In this document: piece after piece, positions 11,593 through 20,874 of the stretch | Numbering within the stretch: the stretch's first letter is position 1 | Layout of the letters: every line of letters starts with the position of its first letter | Source: Xenorhabdus indica | GTDB taxonomy: Bacteria > Pseudomonadota > Gammaproteobacteria > Enterobacterales > Enterobacteriaceae | Reading direction: 5' to 3' | Length of the DNA: 64,000 nucleotides | Assembly (NCBI RefSeq): GCF_014467235.1 | Contig: NZ_NKHP01000007.1 | Span: 124,001-188,000 of the forward strand | The notes under the pieces: model-generated | Seen by the model: the letters and a program-made list of their open reading frames with translations, nothing else | Database searches by the model: none | What the model was told of the DNA's origin: nothing | Position numbers and translations under genes: made by a program

Positions 11593-12328
11593 CTGTTTTA
11601 TCTAATCCATGAATTTAATAATTTCAATAGTTTTAATTAAAAACCGAAATATTTATATCGTTAAAATAATTATTAATATCAATTAGTTAATTAATTTAAC
11701 AAACTTCATATTAAACAAAACAACAACCTGTATACTAAGAACAGAAAAAAACCAACCTCATGACAGCTTAATAAATCATCTGGTATGTCCAGTAATTAAC
11801 ATGAGTAACAATACTGGTATGGTGCCATGGATACTGCTAATCTGTCGGCCGTTTTCTGCTATGCCTTGTGAGGTATTGATGGTGAAGAATTGATATTCAT
11901 CTCCGAAGTACCTTCAAGGAAAAGTATGAATGCCAAAAAATAGACAAGTTACACAACAATTATTTTGTTAAATAATTTTCATCAGAAAAATCAAAATTCT
12001 CTAATGAAATCAACTTTGGGTTAAATAGTGCCAACATTGATTGTCGCTTTAGTTCAGTTAATAAAAGGTATAAACACCAAACATTTCTTAGAACACATTA
12101 TATACAAATAAATCAAAGCGATATGGAATATTGTTAACAGGGAATCAGTACTTAATCCAAAGAATTGTTATCAATAGGTTAACAGCCTGACTAAGAGTAT
12201 ATCCATTTAGAATATTCAACCCATCAGCACCTCAAAATCTGACGAAGGGGCGTCAATCAGGCTTTGCTATTAGACGTCAATACGCTGGTAAATAATAAAT
12301 AAGAAAAATTACTTTAAGGAGAATGCTA
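11593..12328. other. Long AT-rich region upstream of the first lipase gene
   Basis: About 735 bases with no gene I can support. The middle part (about 11760-11945) is less AT-rich and contains a 30-codon frame from ATG 11800 without a ribosome site; it may be a gene relic but I cannot identify it. A strong ribosome site (aaggag) ends the region. Promoter and any regulatory sites for the secreted lipase should be here. Confidence 0.5.
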
Positions 12329-14362
12329 ATGAAAAAGGCATTTTTATTCACACCTGCACTGTTAGCGCTTTCAATCAGCACCGTTTCTAATGCTAATGCT
12401 TATGATAAAATTTATGTTTTTGGTGATAGCTTAAGTGACACCGGAAATAGTAAGACGGATAAACTAGATATAGAACGCTTTACAACAAATGGGAAAAGTG
12501 AGCAACTTTATGCTGAATATATTTCCTGGAAACTTACTGGCAGCGAATTAATACCTTCAAATAAAGGTGGAACTAATTATGCCAAAGGTGGGGCGACTTC
12601 TATTTGGGAATTAAATCCTAAAACCCCTGACAATACAACGAACAAACAAGTCAGCAACTATCTGCAAAGTAATAAGCGAGCAGATTCTAATGGCATCTAC
12701 ATCCATTGGGTTGGGGGTAATGATCTTGCTGCGGCTTTGATAGCGGGCCAGAAGGATCCTTCTATTGCTCACGATATTGTGCGAAAAAGTGCAAGCGCAA
12801 CCGCGAAACAAATTACACAGTTGGTAGACGCTGGAGCCGGATTGGTTATTGCACCCACCGTGCCTGATGTAGGTACAACACCTAGACTTCTTGAAACGGT
12901 GCTCAGACAAGGTTTAGAAGACCACAAAATTGACGACGCTACAATTGAGTATACTCTGAAAGAAGTACATCAGAGCATTAATACGCATGATATTCCTAGC
13001 GGGGCCGCCCGTGAGCTTGCTTTGCAACAATTATTTAAAAAATTATCGCAAAACGCCGAACAGATACTAAAGAAAAAATCATTAGCGTCTGGCGAAAAAC
13101 CATTATCCGCGGCTGAAATTGAAAAAGAACTTACAAAGGGATATAAAAAGGCCAGCGAGGGGGCAACAAAACTCACCAATTCTTATAACGAGATAGTCGA
13201 TGATCAAATCAGCCAAAGCAATGGCAATATCCTGCGTGTTGATATTAATGGTCTGCTGCATGAAGTCATTGACAACCCTTATATTTATGGTATTCAAAAT
13301 ACATTAGGCTACGCCTGCCCTCAGGGACAATCAGCTAGTATATGTCGCTCCGATAAGGATAAAGATCCTGAATTTAATAAAGACAGAGAGTTTTTATTCT
13401 CTGACGAATTCCATCCTACCCCACTTGCACACAAAATTCTGGGACAATATATTGAATCTATTTATATCGCCCCATCACAGGTAATGACCCTGAATCAAGT
13501 CAACCGTACCCCGGTTAAAGGCGCTCGTGCTTCCCTTGATGGTCACCTGCAACAACTGCGCAGCGGGGGCAATGAAACGGGGAAATTGGGCGTATTCGGT
13601 GGCTATAGCGGCAGCCGCAATAACACGTTCACCTTAGGTGGCGATTATCAGCTGACAGAAAGCTTGTTACTGGGTGCACTGTATTCTAACGACAAGACTG
13701 AACACTCCCCTGCCTCCAATTTCACCTATAATGGAAATGCCCATGTTGCAACCGCCTATGGATTGTGGAACGTGTTTAACAACGCATGGTTAAGTGGCGA
13801 TCTCCATTATGCCCGTATTAATTACGATAGCCTGACCCGTAGTATCCAACTTGGTGAAGCGACCCGCAGAGAATCAGGCTCAACCACAGGTAAACAATGG
13901 GGTGCCCGTTTTGCCGCAGGCTGGGATATTCCTGTCGCTGACGTTGTCACCACCAGCCCAATCATCCAGTTCGCCTGGGATAAAGGGGATGTTAAAGGCT
14001 ACCGTGAATCCGGCAATAATAGTACTTCCATGTACTTTAGTGACCAGAATTACACGTCTAAGGTCGGTACATTAGGTTGGCGTGTAGATACCCAATTAGG
14101 CCGTTTCAACCCTTATGCCTCTGTTCAGTTTAATCACCAATTCGGCGATACCCATTTCAAACTGCGCAGCGCCATTAATTCCACCGCAACATCGTTTGTT
14201 ATGGATAGTGGTAAACACAGCAAAAACTGGCGTCAATATACAGTAGGGGCGAATGCTAATCTGTTTGGTAACGTACGTGGCTTCGCTTCCGTAACCCGTA
14301 ATGAAGGCAGCTCGCAAGATCCTCACTACAACTTCAATCTGGGTATCAATGCCAGTTTCTAA
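12329..14362 (+). CDS. GDSL-family lipase/esterase autotransporter (first copy)
   Basis: Secreted type V autotransporter with a GDSL hydrolase passenger, like EstA of Pseudomonas and the Xenorhabdus/Photorhabdus lipases XlpA/Lip-1. The 677-residue product has a signal peptide (cleavage probably after ANA, about residue 25), block I FGDSLSDTGN with the nucleophile serine, HWVGGNDLA (block III) and DEFHPTPLAHK with the Asp/His pair. A Lys/Glu-rich helical insertion lies between the last two (roughly residues 190-300). The final 270 residues form the beta-barrel translocator ending in phenylalanine (INASF). The start at 12329 is seven bases after AAGGAG; an in-frame ATG two codons upstream is too close to it. 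Likely role: lipid hydrolysis in the insect host. Confidence 0.93.
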   Translation: MKKAFLFTPALLALSISTVSNANAYDKIYVFGDSLSDTGNSKTDKLDIERFTTNGKSEQLYAEYISWKLTGSELIPSNKGGTNYAKGGATSIWELNPKTPDNTTNKQVSNYLQSNKRADSNGIYIHWVGGNDLAAALIAGQKDPSIAHDIVRKSASATAKQITQLVDAGAGLVIAPTVPDVGTTPRLLETVLRQGLEDHKIDDATIEYTLKEVHQSINTHDIPSGAARELALQQLFKKLSQNAEQILKKKSLASGEKPLSAAEIEKELTKGYKKASEGATKLTNSYNEIVDDQISQSNGNILRVDINGLLHEVIDNPYIYGIQNTLGYACPQGQSASICRSDKDKDPEFNKDREFLFSDEFHPTPLAHKILGQYIESIYIAPSQVMTLNQVNRTPVKGARASLDGHLQQLRSGGNETGKLGVFGGYSGSRNNTFTLGGDYQLTESLLLGALYSNDKTEHSPASNFTYNGNAHVATAYGLWNVFNNAWLSGDLHYARINYDSLTRSIQLGEATRRESGSTTGKQWGARFAAGWDIPVADVVTTSPIIQFAWDKGDVKGYRESGNNSTSMYFSDQNYTSKVGTLGWRVDTQLGRFNPYASVQFNHQFGDTHFKLRSAINSTATSFVMDSGKHSKNWRQYTVGANANLFGNVRGFASVTRNEGSSQDPHYNFNLGINASF

Positions 14363-14425
14363 TGTTGTGCACGTAGTAAAGTGATGTATCTGATAAAACC
14401 ATCACAATAACATGCGTAACACTGC

Positions 14426-14461
14426 AAAAGCGCAAGGAAAATGAAACCTCCTTGCGCTTTT
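14426..14461 (+). terminator. Terminator of the first lipase gene
   Basis: Perfect 13-base arms aaaagcgcaagga / tccttgcgctttt (14426-14438 and 14449-14461), 64 bases after the stop. The following 250 bases up to the second lipase hold no gene and should contain its promoter, so the two lipases are probably separately transcribed. Confidence 0.85.
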
Positions 14462-14709
14462 GTATTCCTGTCATGCTTTTTTCTCATCGTTCAACCTACG
14501 TATACATATGCCTGCATGGTGTTGACTTTCCGTATATATAGCCAGAAGTAATATCACATAGAAATTATCAATAGGGATCAGCCCTCAACCCAACCAATAA
14601 GACGGACAGATTCGAGAAAAAATAAATACCTCCTTAATTCGAGCGAGGTTTTTTATTCGAGGTTTTGTGCTGACTGAAAAGTAATGGCTACATCGACCGG
14701 GGAATTCGA

Positions 14710-16698
14710 ATGAAAAAGGTACTTTTTGGAATATCAACAACAACAATATTTTTGGTTAATTTCATTACAAACGCCTATGCTTATGACAATGTCTATGTTT
14801 TTGGTGATAGTCTGAGTGACGGAGGAAATTATAATCGTTTCACAACGGACGGAGCCAACAGCGAATTGTACGATGAGTATATTTCTCATCAAATTACGGG
14901 TAAGAAATTAATCCCTTCTAACGAAAAAGGAACTAATTATGCTCTGGGAGGTTCAACAGCCCTGCCGATGCCACGGCAAAATCCTATATTAAATGTTTTT
15001 CAGCCAAATACTAAAGAACAACTTGATAATTACCTCAAACAACATAACGGAAAAGCCGATCCAAATGGTATCTATATTCACTGGGTAGGCGGTAATGATC
15101 TTGCTGAAGCTTTAGTCGCTGGTCAGGATGACTTTTCTAAATCACGTAACATTATCAATACCAGTGCCAATGCTACCACAGAACAAATCAATCAACTTGT
15201 TAAAGCTGGTGCCGGACTCATCATTGTACCTACTGCTCCCGATGTGGGAATGACACCTAAGCTGCTAGAAATATTGATTAAAAATAGCTTAGAAAAAATA
15301 GGTTCTTCTGAAGAGAAGATTCAAGAAGTTCTGGATAAAGTCCATAAGAAAATTGACCAGTATGATATCCCCAGTGATAAAGCCCGTAAACTTGCCCTTA
15401 AAAAAATATTTGAAGAATTAGCTAAAAAAGCCCAAGAGGAATTTGGAATACCCGCTGAAATAATTGAAAAAAAACTGACTGAGGCCTACGAAAAAACTAA
15501 TAAAAACGCCTCAGAGCTTACTGATACTTATAATAAGCTGATAGATGATAAAATCAGCCAGAATAATGGCAATATCCTGCGTGCAGATGTCAATGCTCTG
15601 ATGCGTGAAGTGATAGCAAATCCCTACATTTATGGTATCCAAAATACGTTAGGTTATGCCTGCCCTCAGGGAGAATCAGCCAGTTCTTGTTCTTCTAAGG
15701 ATAAAGAATTTAATAAAAACAGAGAATTTTTATTCTCCGATAGTTTCCATCCAACACCATTAGGGCATCAAGTTATTGGCCAATACATTGCCTCTATTTA
15801 TATAGCCCCATCACTTGTAATGTCACTGACTCAAGTTAACCGACTCGCGGTTAAAGGTGTTCGGGCTTCTCTTGATGGTCACCTGCAACAACTTCGCAAC
15901 GGAGGTAATCCACAGGGGAAAATCGGTGTTTTTGGTGGTTACACAAACAGTGGTAACCATGTCCTTACATTGGGTAGCGACTACCAACTAACGGATAGTC
16001 TGTTACTGGGCGCAGTATATTCTAATTACCAAGATGAACGTACCCTCGCCTCCAGATTCACTTATGAAGGGCTTGGTCATGTTGTGACTACTTATGGCTT
16101 ATGGAATCTCTATAACAATGCATGGTTAAGTGGCGATCTCCACTATGCCCGTCTTAATTACGATAGCCTGACCCGTAGTATCCAACTTGGTGAAGCAACT
16201 CGCAGAGAATCAGGCTCAACCACAGGTAAACAATGGGGTACTCGTCTTACGGCAGGTTGGGACATTCCTGTCACTAAAGTCATCACCACCAGCCCGATCA
16301 TCCAGTACACCTGGGATAAAGGTAATATAAAAGGCTACCGTGAATCCGGTCACAACAGCACCTCTATGCACTTTTCTGATCAGAAATACACTTCCAAAGT
16401 AGGCTCTCTCGGTTGGCGTGTTGATACTCAGTTAGGTCGTTTCAACCCATATGCCTCTGTTCAGTTTAATCACCAGTTCGGTGATACCCATTACAAACTG
16501 CGCAGCGCCATTAATTCCACCAAAACATCGTTTGTTATGGATAGCGGCAAACAGAGTAAGGACTGGCGTCAATATACAGTGGGTATCAATGCTGAATTTT
16601 TAAAAAATTTACATGGAATTGTTTCCGTAACACGCAACGAAGGAAGTGCCCAAGAGCCTGATTACAATGTCAGCCTGGGTATCAATGCAAGTTTTTAG
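14710..16698 (+). CDS. GDSL-family lipase/esterase autotransporter (second, paralogous copy)
   Basis: Tandem paralogue of the preceding gene, 662 residues, with the same architecture: signal peptide (MKKVLFGISTT..., cleavage near NAYA), FGDSLSDGGN, HWVGGNDLA, SDSFHPTPLGHQ and a C-terminal beta-barrel ending INASF. The two barrels are almost identical, especially GDLHYARxNYDSLTRSIQLGEATRRESGS, while the passengers and the charged helical insertion (about 190-290) have diverged strongly. That pattern suggests duplication followed by passenger divergence, with the barrel kept similar by selection or gene conversion. The ribosome site before 14710 is weak (ggggaattcg), so expression may be lower than for the first copy. 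Confidence 0.92.
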   Translation: MKKVLFGISTTTIFLVNFITNAYAYDNVYVFGDSLSDGGNYNRFTTDGANSELYDEYISHQITGKKLIPSNEKGTNYALGGSTALPMPRQNPILNVFQPNTKEQLDNYLKQHNGKADPNGIYIHWVGGNDLAEALVAGQDDFSKSRNIINTSANATTEQINQLVKAGAGLIIVPTAPDVGMTPKLLEILIKNSLEKIGSSEEKIQEVLDKVHKKIDQYDIPSDKARKLALKKIFEELAKKAQEEFGIPAEIIEKKLTEAYEKTNKNASELTDTYNKLIDDKISQNNGNILRADVNALMREVIANPYIYGIQNTLGYACPQGESASSCSSKDKEFNKNREFLFSDSFHPTPLGHQVIGQYIASIYIAPSLVMSLTQVNRLAVKGVRASLDGHLQQLRNGGNPQGKIGVFGGYTNSGNHVLTLGSDYQLTDSLLLGAVYSNYQDERTLASRFTYEGLGHVVTTYGLWNLYNNAWLSGDLHYARLNYDSLTRSIQLGEATRRESGSTTGKQWGTRLTAGWDIPVTKVITTSPIIQYTWDKGNIKGYRESGHNSTSMHFSDQKYTSKVGSLGWRVDTQLGRFNPYASVQFNHQFGDTHYKLRSAINSTKTSFVMDSGKQSKDWRQYTVGINAEFLKNLHGIVSVTRNEGSAQEPDYNVSLGINASF

Positions 16699-16726
16699 TG
16701 TGAATTATATGTATCCTTTTGCCTGT

Positions 16727-16755
16727 CAAGTTGCAGCCTTGTTGGCTGCAACTTG
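16727..16755. terminator. Hairpin after the second lipase gene
   Basis: Perfect 12-base arms caagttgcagcc / ggctgcaacttg around ttgtt. No T-run follows, and the arm sequence (caagttgca) resembles ERIC ends, so it may be a repeat-derived hairpin that also ends or stabilises the lipase mRNA. Confidence 0.6.
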
Positions 16756-16925
16756 AAATCTATTAGACTATGATAAAAATCTACAGTGCAGAGAGCTGAT
16801 TCGATTAATCATCTATATTATAAATCGAGTCAGTTAAAAAGTGAGGTATTCGTTTCATATTATGTGTTTGTTATATCGTGTGTTACGTCAAAATCAGCAA
16901 CATCTAAAAAATAACGTAATAAAAA

Positions 16926-17204
16926 TTATGAATGTTTATGTTGTTTTTTACGGCGATAACGTTGATCATAATTCTTCAACCACCAATACTTATCAGTAAC
17001 CTGTTCCCGCCCTCCAAGACTGGCTCCCCCTAGCCAAATCAATGCACCAACAAATAACCCCATTAGTGCGATTCCTGCCAAAAATTCAGATTCACTAAAA
17101 CTGAATATGTGGCTGAGCAAGACATAAGATAAACTGATAAGCATTGCCATCATGCCTAATCCCATGAAAATATTGCCCAGAATAAAGGCTTTTTTACGTT
17201 TCAT
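16926..17204 (-). CDS. ychH: YchH family stress-associated inner membrane protein
   Basis: Small inner-membrane protein of 92 residues matching E. coli YchH (DUF2583): MKRKKAFILGN start, two hydrophobic segments (about residues 8-30 and 40-60) and the conserved GGREQVTDKYWWLKNYDQRYRR tail region. In E. coli it is linked to stress survival and CRP control; its molecular function is unknown. The start at 17204 follows GGAGGTTGGTT; the TTG two codons upstream is not needed. Its position divergent from pth matches the E. coli order ychH-pth-ychF. Confidence 0.92.
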   Translation of the reverse strand: MKRKKAFILGNIFMGLGMMAMLISLSYVLLSHIFSFSESEFLAGIALMGLFVGALIWLGGASLGGREQVTDKYWWLKNYDQRYRRKKQHKHS

Positions 17205-17473
17205 AACCAACCTCCAATACTTTTTGTGAACGTAGTTTGTGAACGCAATTTGTCAACAAACGAATTCAAAAGCACGAAAGCAGATACCTCCTTTTAGACA
17301 TTATAGCCATAATATCTAAAAGGTTATTGCGTTGGCGATCACAAGCTGTACGATTTTTAACTTATTTCTCTTTATTATCTAATATCATAATGAGTTTTGT
17401 ACTCAAGCCTTCAGGCAGGTACACTAAGCCTCTTTTTTTAATACCTTAATGCCAATAAGCGAAATCAAACACT

Positions 17474-18064
17474 GTGAGTAACATAAAATTAATCGTTGGT
17501 CTGGCAAACCCCGGTGCTGAATATGCACAAACCCGACACAATGCAGGAGCATGGTTTGTCGATTTATTGGCACAACGCCATAACCAGCCCTTAAAAGAAG
17601 AGAGTAAATTTTTTGGTTATACCGCTCGTATCTATATGAATGGGCAAGATGTCCGTCTGCTTGTGCCAACCACATTCATGAACCTCAGTGGCAAGTCTGT
17701 TCTTGCTTTAGCCAGTTTCTACCGTATCCAGCCAGATGAAATTCTGGTTGCACACGATGAGCTTGATCTTCCCCCCGGTGTCGCAAAAATGAAGCTAGGT
17801 GGCAGCAATGGCGGGCATAACGGCCTGAAAGATATCCAGAGCAAATTTGGCAATAATCCTAATTTTCATCGTCTGCGTATTGGTATCGGCCATCCGGGTG
17901 ATAAAAACAAAGTTGTGGGATTTGTTCTCGGCAAGCCCTCTGCCAATGAACAAAAACTGATTGATGATGCTATTGCTGAAGCTCTCAGTTGTACTGACAT
18001 TCTTATGAATGATGGTATGAATAAAGCCATTAACCGCCTGCACGCTTTTAAAGCCAGCGCTTAA
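17474..18064 (+). CDS. pth: Peptidyl-tRNA hydrolase Pth
   Basis: Cleaves peptidyl-tRNA released by stalled ribosomes, recycling tRNA; essential in E. coli. The 196-residue protein has the expected catalytic residues: Asn12 and His22 (E. coli Asn10 and His20) in GLANPG and TRHNAGAWF, and the aspartate of [10 protein letters not shown]. The substrate-binding [13 protein letters not shown] is intact. Start is GTG at 17474 ([14 protein letters not shown]); the upstream ribosome site is not obvious. ychF follows 122 bases downstream. Confidence 0.97.
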   Translation: MSNIKLIVGLANPGAEYAQTRHNAGAWFVDLLAQRHNQPLKEESKFFGYTARIYMNGQDVRLLVPTTFMNLSGKSVLALASFYRIQPDEILVAHDELDLPPGVAKMKLGGSNGGHNGLKDIQSKFGNNPNFHRLRIGIGHPGDKNKVVGFVLGKPSANEQKLIDDAIAEALSCTDILMNDGMNKAINRLHAFKASA

Positions 18065-18135
18065 CAGGTCCGCTCGGAGTAGAGCGTGGCGCATCAGACT
18101 ATTGCGTGTATAATAACGCCAATTTTTTATAACTC

Positions 18136-18159
18136 ACCGACAGACTATTTTCTGTCGGT
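18136..18159 (+). other. Hairpin between pth and ychF
   Basis: ACCGACAGA (18136-18144) pairs perfectly with TCTGTCGGT (18151-18159) around ctattt, ending 27 bases before the ychF start. It has only a short following T stretch (gtttataag), so it could be a weak terminator/attenuator or a 5' mRNA structure. Confidence 0.6.
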
Positions 18160-18186
18160 TTATAAGTGATCAAAGGTGATAAATCT

Positions 18187-19278
18187 ATGGGATTCAAATG
18201 CGGTATCGTTGGCCTGCCTAACGTTGGGAAATCTACATTATTTAATGCGCTGACCAAAGCAGGTATCGAAGCAGCAAACTTCCCTTTCTGCACTATCGAG
18301 CCAAACACGGGTGTTGTACCAATGCCGGATCCACGTCTCGACCAGCTAGCTGAAATTGTAAAACCACAGCGCATCCTCCCAACCACAATGGAATTCGTAG
18401 ATATTGCTGGTCTGGTAAAAGGTGCTTCAAAAGGCGAAGGTTTGGGTAACCAGTTTCTGACTAATATTCGCGAGACGGAAGCCATCGGTCATGTTGTACG
18501 CTGTTTCGACAACGACAATATTGTTCACGTTTCCGGTCAAGTTGATCCGGCTACCGATATTGAAGTTATCAACACCGAACTGGCATTGTCAGATCTGGAT
18601 ACCTGTGAACGTGCTATCCAGCGTGTTCAGAAGAAAGCTAAAGGTGGTGATAAAGATGCTAAAGCTGAATTAGAAGTGCTTGAAAAGTGTCTTCCCCACC
18701 TTGAGCAGGCGGGTATGTTGCGCTCTTTAAACCTGAGCGTGGAAGAAAAAGCGGTAATTCGCTATCTGAGTTTCCTGACGTTGAAACCAACTATGTACAT
18801 TGCCAACGTCAATGAAGATGGTTTTGAAAACAACCCGCATCTTGATACCGTTCGCGCTATTGCAGAGCAGGAAGGCTCTGTAGTTGTTCCGGTTTGCGCA
18901 GCTATTGAAGCGGATATCGCAGAACTGGAAGATGCAGACCGTGAAGAGTTCATGGCAGAACTTGGGCTGGAAGAACCGGGTTTAAACCGCGTTATTCGTG
19001 CTGGATATCAGTTGCTGAACCTGCAAACCTATTTCACAGCAGGGGTAAAAGAAGTGCGTGCATGGACAATCCCGGTTGGTGCAACGGCGCCACAGGCTGC
19101 GGGTAAAATCCACACTGATTTTGAAAAAGGCTTTATCCGTGCCCAAACGATTTCATTTGAAGATTTTATTACTTACAAAGGTGAACAAGGCGCAAAAGAA
19201 GCAGGCAAAATGCGTGCTGAAGGGAAAGATTATATTGTTAAAGATGGCGATGTAATGAATTTCTTGTTCAACGTCTAA
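18187..19278 (+). CDS. ychF: Redox-regulated ATPase/GTPase YchF (EngD/OLA1 family)
   Basis: Universally conserved Obg-related P-loop protein that prefers ATP, binds ribosomes and in E. coli represses the oxidative stress response. The 363-residue product matches E. coli YchF: Walker [18 protein letters not shown] (G3), the NVNED replacement of the usual NKxD motif that explains ATP preference, a central helical region and a C-terminal TGS domain ([27 protein letters not shown]). The ATG at 18187 gives the family start MGFKCGIVG; the upstream GTG at 18166 adds seven unrelated residues. It marks the right end of the core block in this window. Confidence 0.97.
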   Translation: MGFKCGIVGLPNVGKSTLFNALTKAGIEAANFPFCTIEPNTGVVPMPDPRLDQLAEIVKPQRILPTTMEFVDIAGLVKGASKGEGLGNQFLTNIRETEAIGHVVRCFDNDNIVHVSGQVDPATDIEVINTELALSDLDTCERAIQRVQKKAKGGDKDAKAELEVLEKCLPHLEQAGMLRSLNLSVEEKAVIRYLSFLTLKPTMYIANVNEDGFENNPHLDTVRAIAEQEGSVVVPVCAAIEADIAELEDADREEFMAELGLEEPGLNRVIRAGYQLLNLQTYFTAGVKEVRAWTIPVGATAPQAAGKIHTDFEKGFIRAQTISFEDFITYKGEQGAKEAGKMRAEGKDYIVKDGDVMNFLFNV

Positions 19279-19331
19279 TCTATAAACAAATTTACTTATC
19301 TTGTCCAATACCAATCCATGAGATTTATGCT

Positions 19332-19359
19332 AAAAATCCGCGTGATCACGCGGATTTTT
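19332..19359 (+). terminator. ychF intrinsic terminator
   Basis: Perfect 28-base palindrome (arms aaaaatccgcgtga / tcacgcggattttt) followed by cttttat, 53 bases after the ychF stop. It separates the core block from the microcin locus. Confidence 0.9.
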
Positions 19360-19575
19360 CTTTTATAAGCCCGCCTATTCTTAATATTCCAAGACGAAAT
19401 TTTGAAACCCCACATTAAGAAATTTTATTAATGGTTGAAGTGGCATTCAGGTTAACTATATTACAGTAATATTGCATCAAGCAGACCAAATCTACCGACA
19501 TCACACTGATAAATTGATATTTTCAACTATTCCTCAAACCATAATCACTAAACAAAGCATGAAGATTAATTACAT

Positions 19576-20874
19576 ATGACTGCTATGAATAAGTTATTTA
19601 GGCAAGAAGCCTTAGATAACCAAAAATCCAAATGGACAGGAAAAGCACTATTGATAGCAAAAATTCCGGCATGGGTTATTTGTATTGCTTCATTAACTTT
19701 TTTAACTGTTTTATTTATATTTATTACTTTTGGAAGTTATACAAGAAGAATTAGTGTTTATGGTGAAGTTATCACTAATCCTCATCCAATAAATATTTTA
19801 TCTTCTCAACAAGGATTTATTGCAAAAACATTCGTCAAAGTAGGTGACATAGTAAAAAAAGGCCAGAAAATTTATCAGGTAGATTTCAGCCAAATTACAG
19901 AGTCTGGCAAAATCAGTACTAATACAAAAAACTCCCTCAAGAATCAATTAATACAAGTCAATAATATTATTCAAAACCTGCAATATAATAAACGTATCAC
20001 TTTAGAAAGCCTCGAAGAACAAAAAAAACAGTATGAATTATCCCATGAGAAGGACAGAATTGTCGTTGAAAATGCACGTCAGGGTATTGAATTTGCAAAA
20101 GAAAATATGAAAAATTACAAGAGCTATCAGAAACGAGGTCTGATCACGAAAGATCAATTTAATAATTATGGGTATTCTTATTACCAGCAGCAAAACACAT
20201 ACCAAAATCTCTATAGTCAATATATCAGCGATTCATTAAAGATCACAAGCCTGAATAGTGATATCATGCTCAAGCAAGCGGATTTCGATAAACAAATTTC
20301 ACAATACAAAATTCAACGAGACGATCTACAGCGGCAACTAGCCGAAATGGCTGCCAGTGGCTCCCTATTCATCACCTCCCCTATTGATGGACGTATTGAA
20401 TCACTTGGATTTACTGTGGGGCAAATGGTCATTACAAATGACAATTTAGCACAGGTGATCCAAAATGGTATAAAACCAATTTATTATTTAATCCTATGGG
20501 TTCCTAATAACAGTTTACCCTACATTACAAAAGGTGATGCAATTAATATACGTTATGATGCCTTCCCATTTGAAAAATTCGGCCAATTTTCAGGACACAT
20601 CAATAACATTTCATATGTCCCGGCATCCTCTCAAGAAATGTCTCATTATAAAAGTTCACCGATAAATAAGATCGGAGAAAAAGCCGAATCTTATTATAAG
20701 GTGTTAGTAAGTCTGGATAAGAATCAGTTTAGTTATAACGGAAAAAATTTATATTTATCTAATGGCATGAAAGCCCAATCTACTTTCTTCCTTGAAAAAA
20801 GACCTCTTTATCAATGGATGTTCTCACCATTCTATGATATGAAAAAAACATTAACAGGCCCTAGCAATGAATAA
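19576..20874 (+). CDS. CvaA/MchE-like HlyD-family microcin secretion adaptor
   Basis: Periplasmic adaptor that links an inner-membrane peptide exporter to TolC in type I secretion of microcins. The 432-residue product resembles CvaA of the microcin V system throughout: LFRQEALDNQKSKWTG near the N-terminus, one membrane segment (about 30-52), the lipoyl-like part (HPINILSSQQGFIAKTFVKVGD), a long coiled-coil hairpin (about 110-260), and the C-terminal MFSPFYDMKKTLTGP. The next gene overlaps its 3' end by eight bases, so adaptor and exporter are co-translated. No TolC homologue is in the window; the chromosomal TolC would serve. An alternative start is the ATG at 19585, and no strong ribosome site is visible for either. 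Confidence 0.92.
   Translation: MTAMNKLFRQEALDNQKSKWTGKALLIAKIPAWVICIASLTFLTVLFIFITFGSYTRRISVYGEVITNPHPINILSSQQGFIAKTFVKVGDIVKKGQKIYQVDFSQITESGKISTNTKNSLKNQLIQVNNIIQNLQYNKRITLESLEEQKKQYELSHEKDRIVVENARQGIEFAKENMKNYKSYQKRGLITKDQFNNYGYSYYQQQNTYQNLYSQYISDSLKITSLNSDIMLKQADFDKQISQYKIQRDDLQRQLAEMAASGSLFITSPIDGRIESLGFTVGQMVITNDNLAQVIQNGIKPIYYLILWVPNNSLPYITKGDAINIRYDAFPFEKFGQFSGHINNISYVPASSQEMSHYKSSPINKIGEKAESYYKVLVSLDKNQFSYNGKNLYLSNGMKAQSTFFLEKRPLYQWMFSPFYDMKKTLTGPSNE

Noticed and set aside
11800..11892. 30-codon frame upstream of the first lipase
   Set aside because: No ribosome site and no recognisable peptide; kept only as a note on the intergenic region.
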